Below are positions 22,991 to 34,280 of a stretch of 64,000 nucleotides of DNA, piece by piece. The position numbers were made by a program, and so were the translations under genes. Numbering within the stretch: the stretch's first letter is position 1; every line of letters starts with the position of its first letter. The stretch comes from Miscanthus floridulus (taxonomy: Eukaryota > Streptophyta > Magnoliopsida > Poales > Poaceae). The stretch is taken from contig NC_089598.1 of the NCBI RefSeq assembly GCF_019320115.1, positions 26,579,491 through 26,643,490 of the forward strand, given 5' to 3'. Under the pieces are notes generated by a model. It had not been told where the DNA came from, ran no database searches, and saw only the letters and a list, made by a program, of their open reading frames with translations.

Positions 22991-23587
22991 CATGGGGAGC
23001 AACAGCTGCCGCTGTGGAAAGCTATACAATGGGCGGTGGATATGGCCCATGATTTTTGGTAGACCACCAAACAAGCTATGCAAAGGATGACTAGGTTTTC
23101 TAAACCAACATGGAGGACACCATCGACAGGTTGCATGAAATGCAATGTGGATGGGGCGTTTGATCCAAGGACTAGCCAGGGGGCAACCGATGCTGTTCTT
23201 CGAAATCACAGTGGTAGCTTTGTGAGTGGAATAGCGAGATGGTACCCATATGGCCTGGACTCACTAGCATTAGAAGCATTAGCCTGCAAGGATGGGATAT
23301 TGCTGGCTACGGAGAGGGGTGTCCAGCGTCTGCAAGTTGAAACTGATAGCCAGGAATTGGTGAAGCTCTGGGAGGCAGTAGACACTCAACGATCTAGTAT
23401 ATATCCGATTCTTAAAGAGATAAAAGACCGTGGTGCAGCTTTCTTTGAATTTTCCTTGATGTATGCTAATCGCTCTTGTAATCGAGTTTCTCGTGTACTA
23501 GCTAGACAGGTCTCAGATGACATTAGGATGTGTGAGTGGCATTCGGCCCCATCCTGTGTTCTTCATCTGCTCACTAAAGATTTATAA
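22991..23587 (+). pseudogene. LINE RNase H fragment, duplicated copy
   Basis: Second copy of the LINE 3' end. The reading frame (23078-23587) is less damaged than in copy 1: for instance ERGVQRLQVETDSQ is open here while copy 1 has TAG in place of CAG at about 12610. RNase H motifs are CNVDGAFDPRTSQG, ALEALACKDG and VETDSQELV. It has no 5' part and cannot act alone; it arrived by duplication, not by retroposition. Confidence 0.9.
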
Positions 23588-24738
23588 GAGAAAGATCATC
23601 AAGTCGCAAAAAAAAGTTTGGCTACTTATATAGGCGCGAGAATGAGAGAGACATCATCTCATGCGATCAGTCCGGACAGTGTGTTAAACTTTTTCTTTGT
23701 CAATTACAACTAGACTAGATAGATGGATATATTAGTGAAAAAGTTAAGGCAGTTAAATGTTAATCATTAGGTAAACACCCATGTTGTTAATAAACACGAA
23801 GAAAGGCACCGACAAGCCGATTGTAACGTTAATCATTTTTCCCCTCTCTGTATATATATAGTATCTTCCACAGCTATGACTTTTATTTTATAAAAATAAA
23901 ATAAACCTGTTGAAACTTGGTTCATTCCTAATAGAGTAGTAGTTGTTTGGATTTTGGATTCTGACATGGATCAGACTGATCGTGGATATGAACATACCTT
24001 GTAGCAATGACACATACACGCACCACATCAATGTAGATACTCTAGTACTAGTTGTAGAAACATTGTCCATTCCTATGCAAAACACACACCCTACATCTAT
24101 AAGCCAATTAAAGAGAGTGACTAGTACATCCTGAAGATGTGTCTTGGTGTTGACACATGCTTATTATTGAAGGACTAGTAATAAATGTAAATATGAGGAC
24201 TTAACCACCGTAGTTAAATGAAACTACTATGATTACCTTCTTATTCTAGAGTCATGACAGAGGGGAGTGCTAGGCAACTTTATGGTAGCGGTGTGGTTTG
24301 CTTTGGGGTTTAGATGATCAGAGCGGATGATGGCCATGGGAACCCACCTGGGATGTGCTTACTATGAGATGCTCGGCGAGTGTCTCATCTCTTTTCTCAC
24401 CACATCGAGACACATATAGGGTTTTGTTAGGGGCAGTCGTTCCTAGAATTGTAAGAGATCAGGGCTTTCTAGATTTTCTAATTTGCAAGCTATGTGGTGG
24501 CGAGACACCGTTGGAATTATGAAGCAAAACCTGCTTTGGTAGATCTCGTCCATCTGTTGACAATGTTAGGGACTCCATGGACACATATGTGGACAAGGTA
24601 CCTTCATTATTTCGATCACCAATTCGGTTGATAAGCTTGTTACGCCAAGTTAGGTTTGTTCATCTCATGAGCTCCGAGGTGAGCGTGATACGAGATCTCT
24701 AGTGAGGAGGTTGCCCACTTGAAGCTTTGGGTTCATGT
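23588..24738. other. Unique flank, copy 2
   Basis: Duplicate of 12890-14042 with scattered substitutions. No gene is called on either strand. Confidence 0.6.
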
Positions 24739-24743
24739 GCGGT

Positions 24744-26697
24744 TGAAAGCTCTAGTTTGGTTTTGGTGAATTGATGAAACCCTAAGTGCTAACCTAGTTC
24801 ATCTAAGTGATCATGAGATAGGTAGCATTATTCCAAGTGGCGAAGCAATGGTGAAGATCATGATGATGGTGATGTCATGGTGATGATCAAGTGTTTGGAC
24901 TTGGAAAAGAAGAAAGAGAAAAACAAAAAGCTCAAGAAAGAAGAAAGAGAAAAACAAAAAGCTTAAGGCAAAGGTAAAATTGATAGGAGCTTTTCGGTTT
25001 AGTGATCGAGACACTTAGCGAGTGTGATCACATTTAGGATCAATAGCCGTACTATTAATAGGGGTGAAACTCGTATCGAAATACAGTTATGAAAGTGCCA
25101 CTAGATGCTCTAACTCATTGCATATGCATTTTTGATCTAGTGGAGTGCTAACACCCTTGAAAACGTTTATGAAAATATGCTAACATATGTGCACAAGGTG
25201 GTACACTTGGTGGTTGGCACATTTGAGCAAGGGTGGAGAAGTTGGTGAAGTGAAGGAGGTGATAGTCACTGAAAAATAGTGACCAGACATTGGTCATGGG
25301 GTGACTGGACTCGGGGGAGCAGCGTTCGGTCATTTATAAAATTAGTGGTGCACTCGGGCTACTCTCGGCCTGAGACCGAACGTAGGTGACCGGACTCTGA
25401 CTAAACATTGTTCAGCATCCGGTCCTGCTGACGTGGCGGCGTGCAGAGAAGAGGAGGAGGAATGGACGCACCAGCGTGTCCGGTCATGGTGGACTAGACG
25501 TGTCTGGTCAAAAATAACTGGCTCTGGTGCCTTACTGGAAACGACTGGACTCCAGTGATGGAGCGTTCGGTCACTTTAAACAGTGCGTCCGGTCGCAACT
25601 TAACACATGGCGCGAAGCAGACTAGCCGTTAAGATCGGGTGCTCAGCATTTGAGGCTGATAACATGTGGCGAGCATCGGGCGACCAGACGCTGGAGTCCT
25701 ACGTCCAGTCAACCTAACCGGCATGTTCGGTCAGCCCATGTTTCACTGGACAAAGGAGCCAACGGATGTATTCATGGGGGCTCTCTATTTAAGCCCCATG
25801 GCCGACTCAAGCTCACTCTCTTGGCCATTTGCATTGACATAGCAACCTTGTGAGCTTAGCCAAAGCCCTCCCACTCATCTCCATCATTGATTCATCATCT
25901 TTGTGAGATTGGAAGTGAATCCAAGTGCATTGCTTGAGTGTTTGCATCTGGAGGCACTTGGTGTTCGTGTTTCGCTGTGGGATTCGCTTGTTACTCTTGG
26001 TGGTTGCTGCCACCTAGGCGGCTTGGAGCAGTGAGGATCATCGAGCGAAGGTTGGTGATTGTCTCTGGCTCCGATCCTGGTGATTGTGAGGGGTTCTTGA
26101 CCTTTCCTCTGCGGAGAGCCAAAAGATACTCTAGTGGATTACTCGTGGCTTGTGTGATCCTCATTTGTGTTGGTTGTGCGGCACCCTATTGAGGGTTTGG
26201 CGTGTGATGCCAATTAGCGTGTGAACCTCCAAGTGAGTGAATCATCACAACGAGGACTAGCTTGCCGGCAAGCAAGTGAACCTCGATAAAAAAATATTGT
26301 GTCATCATTCGATTCCGAGGTGGTTGGTTTTCATTGGTATTCATTCTTGTGATTGATTGGTTCATTCATCGACTCGGCGGTATAACCATCTTGCTCTCTC
26401 TCTTTATATTACCGCAAACTAGTTGTCAAGCTCTTTAGTGTAGCTAGTCGTGAGAGCTTGTTAGTTTGGTTAGTGTGGCTCTTTAGTTAGCCTTTGAGAG
26501 CACACTAACTTAGTGTAGTGACATAGCCGTTGTGTGGATAGAGACTATAGAAACTAGAATTGTGGTAGGTGTCTTACAATTTTAGTAGGCTAGCGCAACA
26601 CTCGCTTCGCCTCATATTTGTCTAACCGGTTTGCTAAGTGTTGTTGTAGAAATTTTTAATAGGCTATTCACCCCACTCTAGCCATTAGGACCTTTCA
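24744..26697 (+). repeat. LTR-C: solo LTR of the SIRE-type element
   Basis: Complete LTR from TGAAAGCTCTAG to GGACCTTTCA (about 1.95 kb) with TATTTAAG at 25786-25793. It is flanked by GCGGT at 24739-24743 and 26698-26702, the same target site that precedes LTR-A. No primer binding site or gag follows, so it is a solo LTR. Confidence 0.93.
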
Positions 26698-26702
26698 GCG
26701 GT

Positions 26703-27130
26703 GTACTTGGGTGGTGCATAAAAGGTGTGGGTGAGCAGTGCTATGGTTGCAGCTGGTGACAAAAATAGCATCACAGTTAGTGCAGAGTAGCCACGGAACA
26801 AAAGTTGTGTCATGGAATAGGACGATCTCAGTGTCCCCTCACAGAACACCCTTGTGTTAACCCATGAGATGGTAGGATGGTTGTGTTGCCAATGAAGGGT
26901 CCAATGGATAGGGTAAGTGAAGAGGAGGAAGATGAGTTTGATTCAGATACCCGAGGGTTAAAGTTCAGTGAGGAAGTGGCTAGTGATGCCTGTTTCTACT
27001 CAGGCCAGTCATATAACATTAAAGACCTCTTCGGGGAGATGAGCGGAGGGTGCTGTTTGCAAGACCCGATGGAGGGCATCCTTTGACTAATAATCATTAT
27101 GTGCTGAAATTTGCATTTGGGAAACTCTCC
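26703..27130. other. Unique DNA right of the copia locus
   Basis: Original right flank of the SIRE insertion. An ORF at 26877-27086 (acidic, SEEEEDEFDSDTRGLKFSEE) resembles nothing I know and lacks clear splice context; not called as a gene. Confidence 0.4.
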
Positions 27131-27570
27131 AATCTTGTGACTGATGGAGGGACATGGAGTCAGTGTGGGACATAGTCTCCGGGTACCCCGCAAGGAAGGG
27201 AGAAGATCTAGTTTGACTAGGATTCCCCACATGTAATCCTAGTAACATTGCTACCCTATAATCCTACTAGGACTCCTCCATTGTAACCGACTAGGAGACT
27301 TGCCTCCTGGGTATATAAAGGAGGGCAAAGCTCCCTAGATCGGCAAGAGGAACAGACCCAACGGTCTAAACCCCAAGCGCAGGGCGCAATATACTATTCA
27401 CACTAGACTGGACTTAGGATGCTATTCTAGCGGACCGAACCAGTATAAATTGTTGTCTCTGCGTTCACCATCGAGTTCTGCATATGCCGAAGCCCACCAA
27501 CCATCGTCTCGGGTAACCCCATGACGAGTTGCCGGTCATCAAACACCGACACACAGGGAAGATGTGCTCA
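27131..27570 (+). repeat. Probable LTR fragment with TATA box
   Basis: GGGTATATAAAGGAGGGCAA (TATA near 27312) is followed by leader-like sequence (AGGAACAGACCCAACGG, GACCGAACCAGTATAAATTG) and AACACCGACACA. This is the organisation of Ty3/gypsy LTRs in grasses. No partner LTR or target duplication is present, so the ends are approximate. Confidence 0.5.
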
Positions 27571-27654
27571 TCGTGGTGCCATATGATGGTTATCAGCGAA
27601 CATACGAAATTGTAATGGAAAACATCGGCTTATGGGTATGTTTATTACAATGTT

Positions 27655-28660
27655 CTCATATGCACATAATTGTTTTCCACCAATGCTCACATATGTAGTC
27701 AATCCAAATAGATCCATTTGCAACAACTCAAGAGACATAATATTTGACATCATGGCCTTTCTAAGACGAGTTTTTCCAACTTGCTTTCCTGCTTGACAAG
27801 AGCTACACAACCGGACCTTCTCAAATGTGACATTCTCCAACCTATTGACCAAGTCATGCTTGATTATCCTATCCAATTGCTTCATCCTCACATGTGTTAA
27901 TCTTCTATGCCATAGCCAACCCATACATGATTTGGTGAACAAGCATGTTGATAGCTTTGTCTCACTAGCACCAAAATCAACCAAATAGGGGTTCTCATGC
28001 CTAAAGCCCTTGAAGATGAGGTTGCTTCCATCAACACTAGTAATCTCCACATATTCACTTGAGAACAGACATTTGAATCCAAAGTCACAAAATTGTGCCA
28101 TCGATAATAGATTGAAATTGAGAGATTCAACTAGCAACCCATTTGATATTGAGAGATCATTGATATTGCAATCTTGTCCAAGCCAACAAATTTACCCTTG
28201 CCATTGTCACCAATTGTAATATTGTCATATTCTTCACAAGAATTTGAGTTGAGTGAGTTGAACATCTTGTAATCACTCATCATATGTTGAGTGCATCCAC
28301 TATACAACACCTAATGCCTCCCTCCAATCTTATAATTCACCTAAAAAAGAATCGACTCTTTTTAGGTACACAAACTTGTTTAAGTTCTTGGAGGTTAGTT
28401 ACAAAGGTCTTAGGAGCCAAATTGCATTCTTTTTACCACCAACAATTTGAGTACTAACAAATCTAGCATGCATGTATACCACATAGCAAGAATCAAACTT
28501 GATTGACAATATAGCCTTCTTGCTTGTGCACTCCTCCAGATGTCCAACAAGCTTGCACTTGTTGCAATACTTGCTATTGTTCTTCACAAACGTGAGTTTG
28601 TGAGGAGCAAAGGCTTTCTTGCCCTTCTATGGCAATAGACTAAGCCTTCCTTGTTCATGG
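27655..28660 (-). pseudogene. Inverted SIRE-like copia fragment: gag end to integrase start
   Basis: Minus-strand remnant. From right to left: zinc knuckle region (KYCNKCKLVGHLEECTSKK, 28500-28590), protease (SGCTQHMMSDYKMFNS, about 28290), GAG-pre-integrase (MGWLWHRRLTHVRMKQLD, about 27880), then the first integrase residues (LLQMDLFGLTTYVSIGGK) before similarity stops near 27655. The protease active-site DSG is changed to YSG, so this copy is catalytically dead. Its sequence differs from the element at 16021, so it is a separate, older copy. Confidence 0.88.
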
Positions 28661-28994
28661 ATACCCAAGCATTATCTTAGTGGAGACTGGGCTCTTTTTG
28701 GGATAAAAATCTTATAATCAATCTTTTATCTATTGATGAGGGATCTATCAATGTATCTGTGTGTGATGATCCAAACTCAACTCCTCGGATATACTTTTAC
28801 TTATGGTGACCCACGATTAGAAACACAGACAACAAATGAAATTCTCCAGAACTTAAAATTGTGTTCTAATTTATCTTTGGCTTGGTATAGGTAATTTTAA
28901 CGAGTTGAAGTAGCAATTTGAACACTTCTCTGCTACAAAGAGGAGTTCATGCAAATGGGACCTTTCCAGGAGACCCTACACTTTTGCCCTTTAT
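28661..28994. other. No gene seen
   Basis: AT-rich flank of the inverted copia fragment. It may include a little more decayed gag (28600-28680). Confidence 0.35.
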
Positions 28995-29121
28995 GGCCGT
29001 GTTTGTTTGATCTTGAGATGAGACGGATTGAATGGGGTAGAGGAGGATTTTGACTTGTAGAGGGTTAAATCCCTCTCAATCACTTCCACCCCCTTGGATT
29101 TGGGATCAAACAAACAAGCCC
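28995..29121. mobile_element. MITE with GTTTGTTTGATC termini
   Basis: GGCCGTGTTTGTTTGATC at the left and GGGATCAAACAAACAAGCCC at the right form terminal inverted repeats; total about 127 bp. The interior (GAGACGGATTGAATGG, CCTCTCAATC) has no ORF. Class not fixed; Tourist-like is possible. Confidence 0.7.
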
Positions 29122-29440
29122 TAAGGGATGTGGGTTTTATGGGTTTGTCTTGGACTTATGACAATGGTTAGCTGGAGAGATGCAATGGTAAGGTTCGGTT
29201 TGACCGGGCGTGGCAAACTCGGACCGGTTGGACAAGTTATCGGGTAAAATAAGTTGAAATAGAAACTAAACAGCACGCCTTTTTGCTTTTAGCCACGCTT
29301 CTCCTCACAACCTCTTTAAATTAGAACACAAAAATCAAACTAGATTAGATATGCTCATTTTATTCATGTTTTTCTCTCTATTTATGTAGTTCCTAGGAGA
29401 AGTTTTTTTATATGTAGCTCTGTACATTATCCACCATGTT
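29122..29440. other. No gene seen
   Basis: Mixed-composition sequence without open frame, RNA gene or repeat that I can support. Confidence 0.35.
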
Positions 29441-29560
29441 CGCTGATGCTGAAATTTGGCTTATGCTGATGCTTATGCTAAAATGTTGTGAGAGAAAAAT
29501 ATTATTCCATGACTGAAAAGTAGTTCTGAATAAGCTCCAGCGAACAGCGCGTTCGTCTTT
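29441..29560. mobile_element. Degenerate MITE, GTTCGCT/AGCGAAC type
   Basis: GTTCGCTGATGCTGAAATTTG at the left (trim to GTTCGCTGATGCTG) and CCAGCGAACAGCGCG at the right, with GTGAGAGAAAAATATTATTCC inside, resemble the element at 6950-7065. The ends are imperfect. Confidence 0.55.
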
Positions 29561-31750
29561 TGTCGTGCGAGCATGCATGTGATCCATCCTAGATGGTTCT
29601 TGCTTTCCTCGCTTAATTAGCATCCGATGTAAATCGTGTCTGCCTGATGGGTGGAGCTGGTTGTGTTAACTTCTTGCATCAAGTTTAGTCAGTCTATCTA
29701 TTCTAGTACTACTTGGGGTGATTTGGGCGGAGGATTTCATTGTTAATCAGTTGAGAGCTACCTGGTGGATCTCCTCTCTGCAGCTCGTGTGCTGGTTCTA
29801 CCGCTACAGGCCACGCAAGTCGATTAGACGAACAATGAAAAAAAGTTTGGTTCGATAGCCTCCACCAGCGTGCACATCGTTTCGTGGGACCGATGTATAC
29901 GGGGAAAAGGTCTCTCCTTGCCTCGTCTCCTCGCGGAAGCTTCCTCGTCTCTCGCCTTCTTTTCTATGGCTCTCCTCCCTGTCCACATCCTTCCTCCTCT
30001 CAATCCTCCACCCCTCCCTAACAATCTGGCCACGTATCAGAAAATTGACATTAGAGGGTAGCAGATAATAAGGTCATGCGGTCGTCGATCCAAGCAGATC
30101 GATCAGGTTTCTCGCGGAACTACTGCGGCTGTGGCCATGGCCGGGCTTTTTTTTTTTGTGAAAATGTCGCCGGCGCCAGGGGGGCAGATGGAAGACGAAG
30201 GGCTGCGCAGCCGGGTGGCTTGGCGGAGGGATGCGCACGTCTCCTTTTGTTTTCGAAGTTTTGCTTGCCTTTCTTTTGGTTTTGCCAATACCGGTGGATC
30301 AATTTATCCTCTTCCTTGAACTGAACAGACATTGCACATGCACTCGGACGAATATTTTATTCCAGAACAGTCGAACCGACTTTGGAACTTTGGAAGTCGA
30401 TTTTTGCTATGACAACGACCTGTCGACTATATTCAATTGTTCTCGGTTCCATTTTACAGTTTTTAACACTGGAGCTGCTCTCACGCACAATATATATATT
30501 ATATATTTATATATAATAAGTAATTCTATAATTGGCCATCTGCCTAGCTCGTCCCTGGCTAGGACAAAACAAAAGTACTTTGACCGTGTGTGTTGGGCAA
30601 CAGCGCGCGGCACAAATGTTTGTGGGGTTTGGGATCGGGGGATTGGGATGTCACGGCATTCCGTTCCGTATGGTTAGGTTTATTATTTATTATATTACTC
30701 TAAAAGTTCTCCAAACCCAAGGTAAATCCATTTGTTCTACCACTATATGTAATCCAATGCTTCAGGGCAACCCAATTCAAGTTAAATTAGTTTGTTCTAC
30801 CATCATATATATAATCCAATGCTTCAACTGGGAATTTCGAAAAAGTTTCATCTTGCAGTTTTTAGTTGATCCCTTCGTGTATACGAATTTATCGTATCTC
30901 AGTTGTCCTTGAGGTATTTTGAAGCAACATAGTACAAAAACAAAGAAACTGACATTGGAGCGTAGCTCACGTGATTATTCCATTCCTTATGAACGACTCT
31001 GAGTCGGTAGACAACGTGACCTTATCAACCTCAGATATACCTATTCAACTCTCCGTATGCCCCCTGCCCCCCCTCCCTACCATGCCACCTCGGTCAGCAT
31101 GCACATGGCCTTTCTTTGTTTTGTATTGAAACATCAGCATCTCTGCCGTGAATCAAACTTTGCGTTCTAATGTATACCGTGAGGAAACCGAAACACCAGC
31201 TGCTCCGTTATTGTCACCGTGAATCAAATTTTGCGTTCTAAACATATGTAATAGTGTTCTACAGTAACAAATATCTTCTGTCATTACTCATTAGAGCATA
31301 ATGTTTCTTTCTTTTTTGAAATTTGGGGTCTTCTAGTTGGGGGCCTGCAAGACAACTGCTTTGCCAGACATCATCGATCCTGACCGCTAGCGCTAGGTGA
31401 TCCAAATCAATGGCCTGAGGCCGCTGCATGGCGGGCAACGATGCCTGGCGGCGCAACCAAATATACATACCAGTGATACGACGTCCTAGCTAGATGGTTT
31501 TTCCGATCCACGCTTAATTAGCACCTGAAGTAAAATCATGTCTGCCATGAGTTGGAGGTGCCTATAAACTTTATTGCATTAAAACAAATATAATAAAGGC
31601 TCCAAGTAGAGTTTTTAATCACAGTATTTGTTGTAGGACACTCTTCAGTGACGGTATTTGCCGATGGATACTGCTCAATGTTGTCTTTGCTAGAAGACAC
31701 TCTTCAAATATGGAAATTTGCTGTTGGACACTATGTCTCTTAAAATAATA
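29561..31750. other. Long region without a supported gene
   Basis: Contains GC-rich patches (29860-30260) with ORFs on both strands that lack domains, splice sites or codon bias. Two short direct repeats occur: TTTGTTCTACCA(C/T)...AATCCAATGCTTCA at about 30730 and 30790, and GTGAATCAAA(C/T)TTTGCGTTCTAA at about 31150 and 31210. From 31570 short related phrases recur (ACACTCTTCA, TTTGCTGTTGGACAC). Confidence 0.4.
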
Positions 31751-31893
31751 CTCCCTATGTTTTAAATAATAAGTCGCTTTGACTTTTTGGTATATCCATT
31801 TTGCTATGCATCTAGATATAAATTATGTCTACATACATAGCAAAATGGGTGAACAAAAAAGTCAAAGCGACTTATAATTTGAAACGGATGGAG
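31751..31893. mobile_element. Stowaway-like MITE, TA target site
   Basis: 143 bp with terminal inverted repeats CTCCCTATGTTTTAAATAAT and its partner ATAATTTGAAACGGATGGAG. Inverted TAAGTCGCTTTGACTTTTT arms lie inside. It is flanked by TA at 31749-31750 and 31894-31895, as expected for mariner-type elements. Confidence 0.92.
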
Positions 31894-32658
31894 TATTATC
31901 TAGGAGTGGATGGGAGAGAGAAATTAAAGTGACCAAAATACCCTAGACTATTACAGTATAACCTTTTATAGTTATCTAAAAATTCATAACCATTGCACAT
32001 GAAGTCTGATGAAGGAAAACTTTATATCAAAACCGTAGAGCTCAATGAGACTTACAACTTTGTAGTTGTCAAGTTTTTTATTTAAAACTATATAAATTGT
32101 CAAAACTTCTTTTTTATTCATTAGATTTTGAAATTCAAATTTTAAAATTATGGAATGACCTCAAATGTTGACTTGAAATATACAAAAGTTGAAGTTATCA
32201 ATATGATCTATAACTTTGTTGTTTATAAATTTTTAATCTAAAATCATTACAGTCCTAAATATCTATTTTATATTTTCATAGATTTTGAAATTTAAAGTTT
32301 AGAAATTCCAAATGACTTCAAACGTTGACACGGTCTATACCACAAACGTTAGAAAATTTTAAACTTCAAATTCAAAAATATAGTGTATTATGAAATGTTC
32401 GTTGTCTAGCTTTGCATACACACATACCTCTATAAAACTGCGCATATACTATTTCTATGAGCGGCTCTCAGAGATTGAGACTAGATTGATATATCTCGAG
32501 ATTGATGAAACTACCATATATGTCTTACTATTGAGGAGAATACGTCGTCCATCAACAAAAGAACAACACTTGCGTTAGAGCAAGTATATAATCTCCTACA
32601 ACTAAAAAGACTAAAAGTAAGACTATTTTTTTGTGCGACTTTTTTTTGGGGTCGCTTC
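31894..32658. other. AT-rich spacer with diverged repeats
   Basis: Two loosely similar blocks (about 32030-32170 and 32210-32330) share AACTTTGT(A/T)GTT, TTTTTAAT/TTTTTTAT and AGATTTTGAAATT phrases. This sequence type is common in grass transposons. No coding potential. Confidence 0.4.
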
Positions 32659-32982
32659 TCCCTTCCGGCCATGCGATACCCCGTGCGATAGAAAAAGAAA
32701 CTGCGATCCCTGCCTGCTTTGAAGGAAACAAATCGATCACTTGAGGCCACATGCATGGAAGGAAACAATAATCATGCATGGAAGGAAACAATTGACAAAG
32801 ATCAAGCAAGACTCCTCCCTTCCGGCCATGCAATACCCCGCGCGATAGAAAAAGAAACGGTCATCCCTGCGATCCCCGTCTGCTTTGAAGGAAACAAATC
32901 AATCACCTGAGGCCACATGCATGGAAGGAAACAATAATCATGCATGGAAGGAAACAATTGGCAAAGATCAAGCAAGACGACT
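32659..32982. repeat. Tandem duplication, period 157 bp
   Basis: CCTTCCGGCCATGC starts copies at 32661 and 32818; copy 2 carries about nine extra bases. Each copy itself contains CATGCATGGAAGGAAACAA twice. The small ORFs on both strands are repeated along with it and show no known domain. Confidence 0.88.
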
Positions 32983-33255
32983 CAATGAGGTTGGCCCTTA
33001 ATTTTAGTGTTTCCAGCATGCAGACCTGAAATTAAAAAGTGGCTGCTCCTTGAGAACATCAGTGGTGCCAAATAAAAGATGTGCAGGTTATACATGGTGA
33101 GACTGGTGAACCTTCTGCAATTTTCTAAACGAATATTTCCACCATTCGTATATAGGTCCATTCCCCTACGTTTCTTTGTGCTCCAATTAGCATATAATAT
33201 GAAAGTATTGTTGTGTTCATCATGACTTCCAGTTGACTACTCCCATTAGCATATA

Positions 33256-33511
33256 CTTCTTCTGCTCCAAAATATAAGTTGTTATGGGATGTGTACGGGT
33301 CAAACTTTCTCAACTTTGACTAGGTTTGTAAAAAATACGTGCAACATTTATATCTCCAAATAAGTTTATTATAAAAATATATTCAATGGTCTATGTAATG
33401 ATACTAATTATGTATTATAAATATTAATATTCTTTCGTATATAATTGGTCGAAGTTAAAAAAATTGACTTCTCGGGAAGCGAGAATGAATTCTATTTTGG
33501 GACAGAGGGAG
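33256..33511. mobile_element. Stowaway-like MITE, TA target site
   Basis: The right end TTTTGGGACAGAGGGAG is followed by TA (33512-33513); the left end CTTCTTCTGCTCCAAAATATA is preceded by TA (33254-33255). The interior AACTTTGACTAGG and GGTCGAAGTTAAAAAAATTG inverted phrases are typical of this grass family. The left terminus has an insertion relative to CTCCGT(C)CCAAAATA. Confidence 0.88.
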
Positions 33512-33798
33512 TATATGAAAGCAGTGTTGAAAATATTTTAACAATCAAGTTCGTCTCTGTCTGATTGGTAAGCTTAGACATCATAATGGCATAAAAATTT
33601 TGACTCTTATGGACACCCTCATGGATCAGTGCAAAACATTCCAATCCTACAGCATACACAAATAACAACCTTAAAGTTATGATATTTTTAAAGGATGGAC
33701 AATAAAGACCATATTAGATGTTATGGCATTAGAGTATATACATGCAAACACATAGGCATGGTGGTGCAAGTGAGTAGCTAGCAGAAGTCAAGAGTTAG

Positions 33799-33918
33799 GG
33801 GGTGTTTGGATCCCAGGACTAAACTTTAGTTCCTGTCACATTGAATTTTTAGATATCAATTAGGAGGACTAAACATGAGCTAATTATAAAATTAATTACA
33901 TAAGTTGTGGCTAATTCG
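33799..33918. mobile_element. Truncated Tourist-like MITE
   Basis: GGGGTGTTTGGATCCCAGGAC at the left end (trim to GGTGTTTGGATCCCAGGAC) and ATTACATAAGTTGTGGCTAA match the left half of a common grass MITE. The right half is missing: similarity stops at CTAATTCGCTTGCC. Confidence 0.65.
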
Positions 33919-33937
33919 CTTGCCAGCGCCGTGTACA

Positions 33938-34250
33938 GGATGGTATGGAGATGTGGTGGAACTTATTCGTGGATTTGTTGGCGCACGAAAGAAATGAATA
34001 TCGGAAATCTCTTTTTGCCGGTATAAAAATGATCTTAACCGCATCACGGAAATATCTACACAGTAGAGTTTGTGAGCCTGCGACGTCATGCTCTTTGTGA
34101 ATGTGTAAATTTCACGAACTTAGCTTTTTGGATTAAATGTCACTTTAACGTTGGTCATATACTTTTACAGTATTGTTATCTTATTGTGCGATCCGTGTGT
34201 TTTTAGTATAAAAGTTTAGTTGTCCCGTAGCAACGTACGGGCACGAACCT
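33938..34250 (+). mobile_element. Helitron-like 3' region, copy 1
   Basis: Ends in a hairpin CCCGTA-GCAACG-TACGGG (34224-34241), a short tail and CCTA (34247-34250). The block is repeated in tandem just downstream. Helitrons are known to end in a short hairpin followed by CTRR. No Rep/helicase ORF is present. Confidence 0.6.
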
Positions 34251-34280
34251 ATTTACATATATACTCAAACCTATGTGTAC

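Larger units (their letters stand above)
22991..26697 (+). repeat. Segmental duplication, copy 2
   Basis: Same order as 12277-15971: LINE RNase H end, poly(A) and flank, GCGGT, LTR. In this copy the LTR is not followed by an internal region but by GCGGT and unrelated DNA, i.e. a solo LTR. Confidence 0.95.

Noticed and set aside
5731..32982. The tandem duplications at 5731 and 32659 share a 157-bp period
   Set aside because: Sequences are unrelated; the shared length is treated as coincidence.
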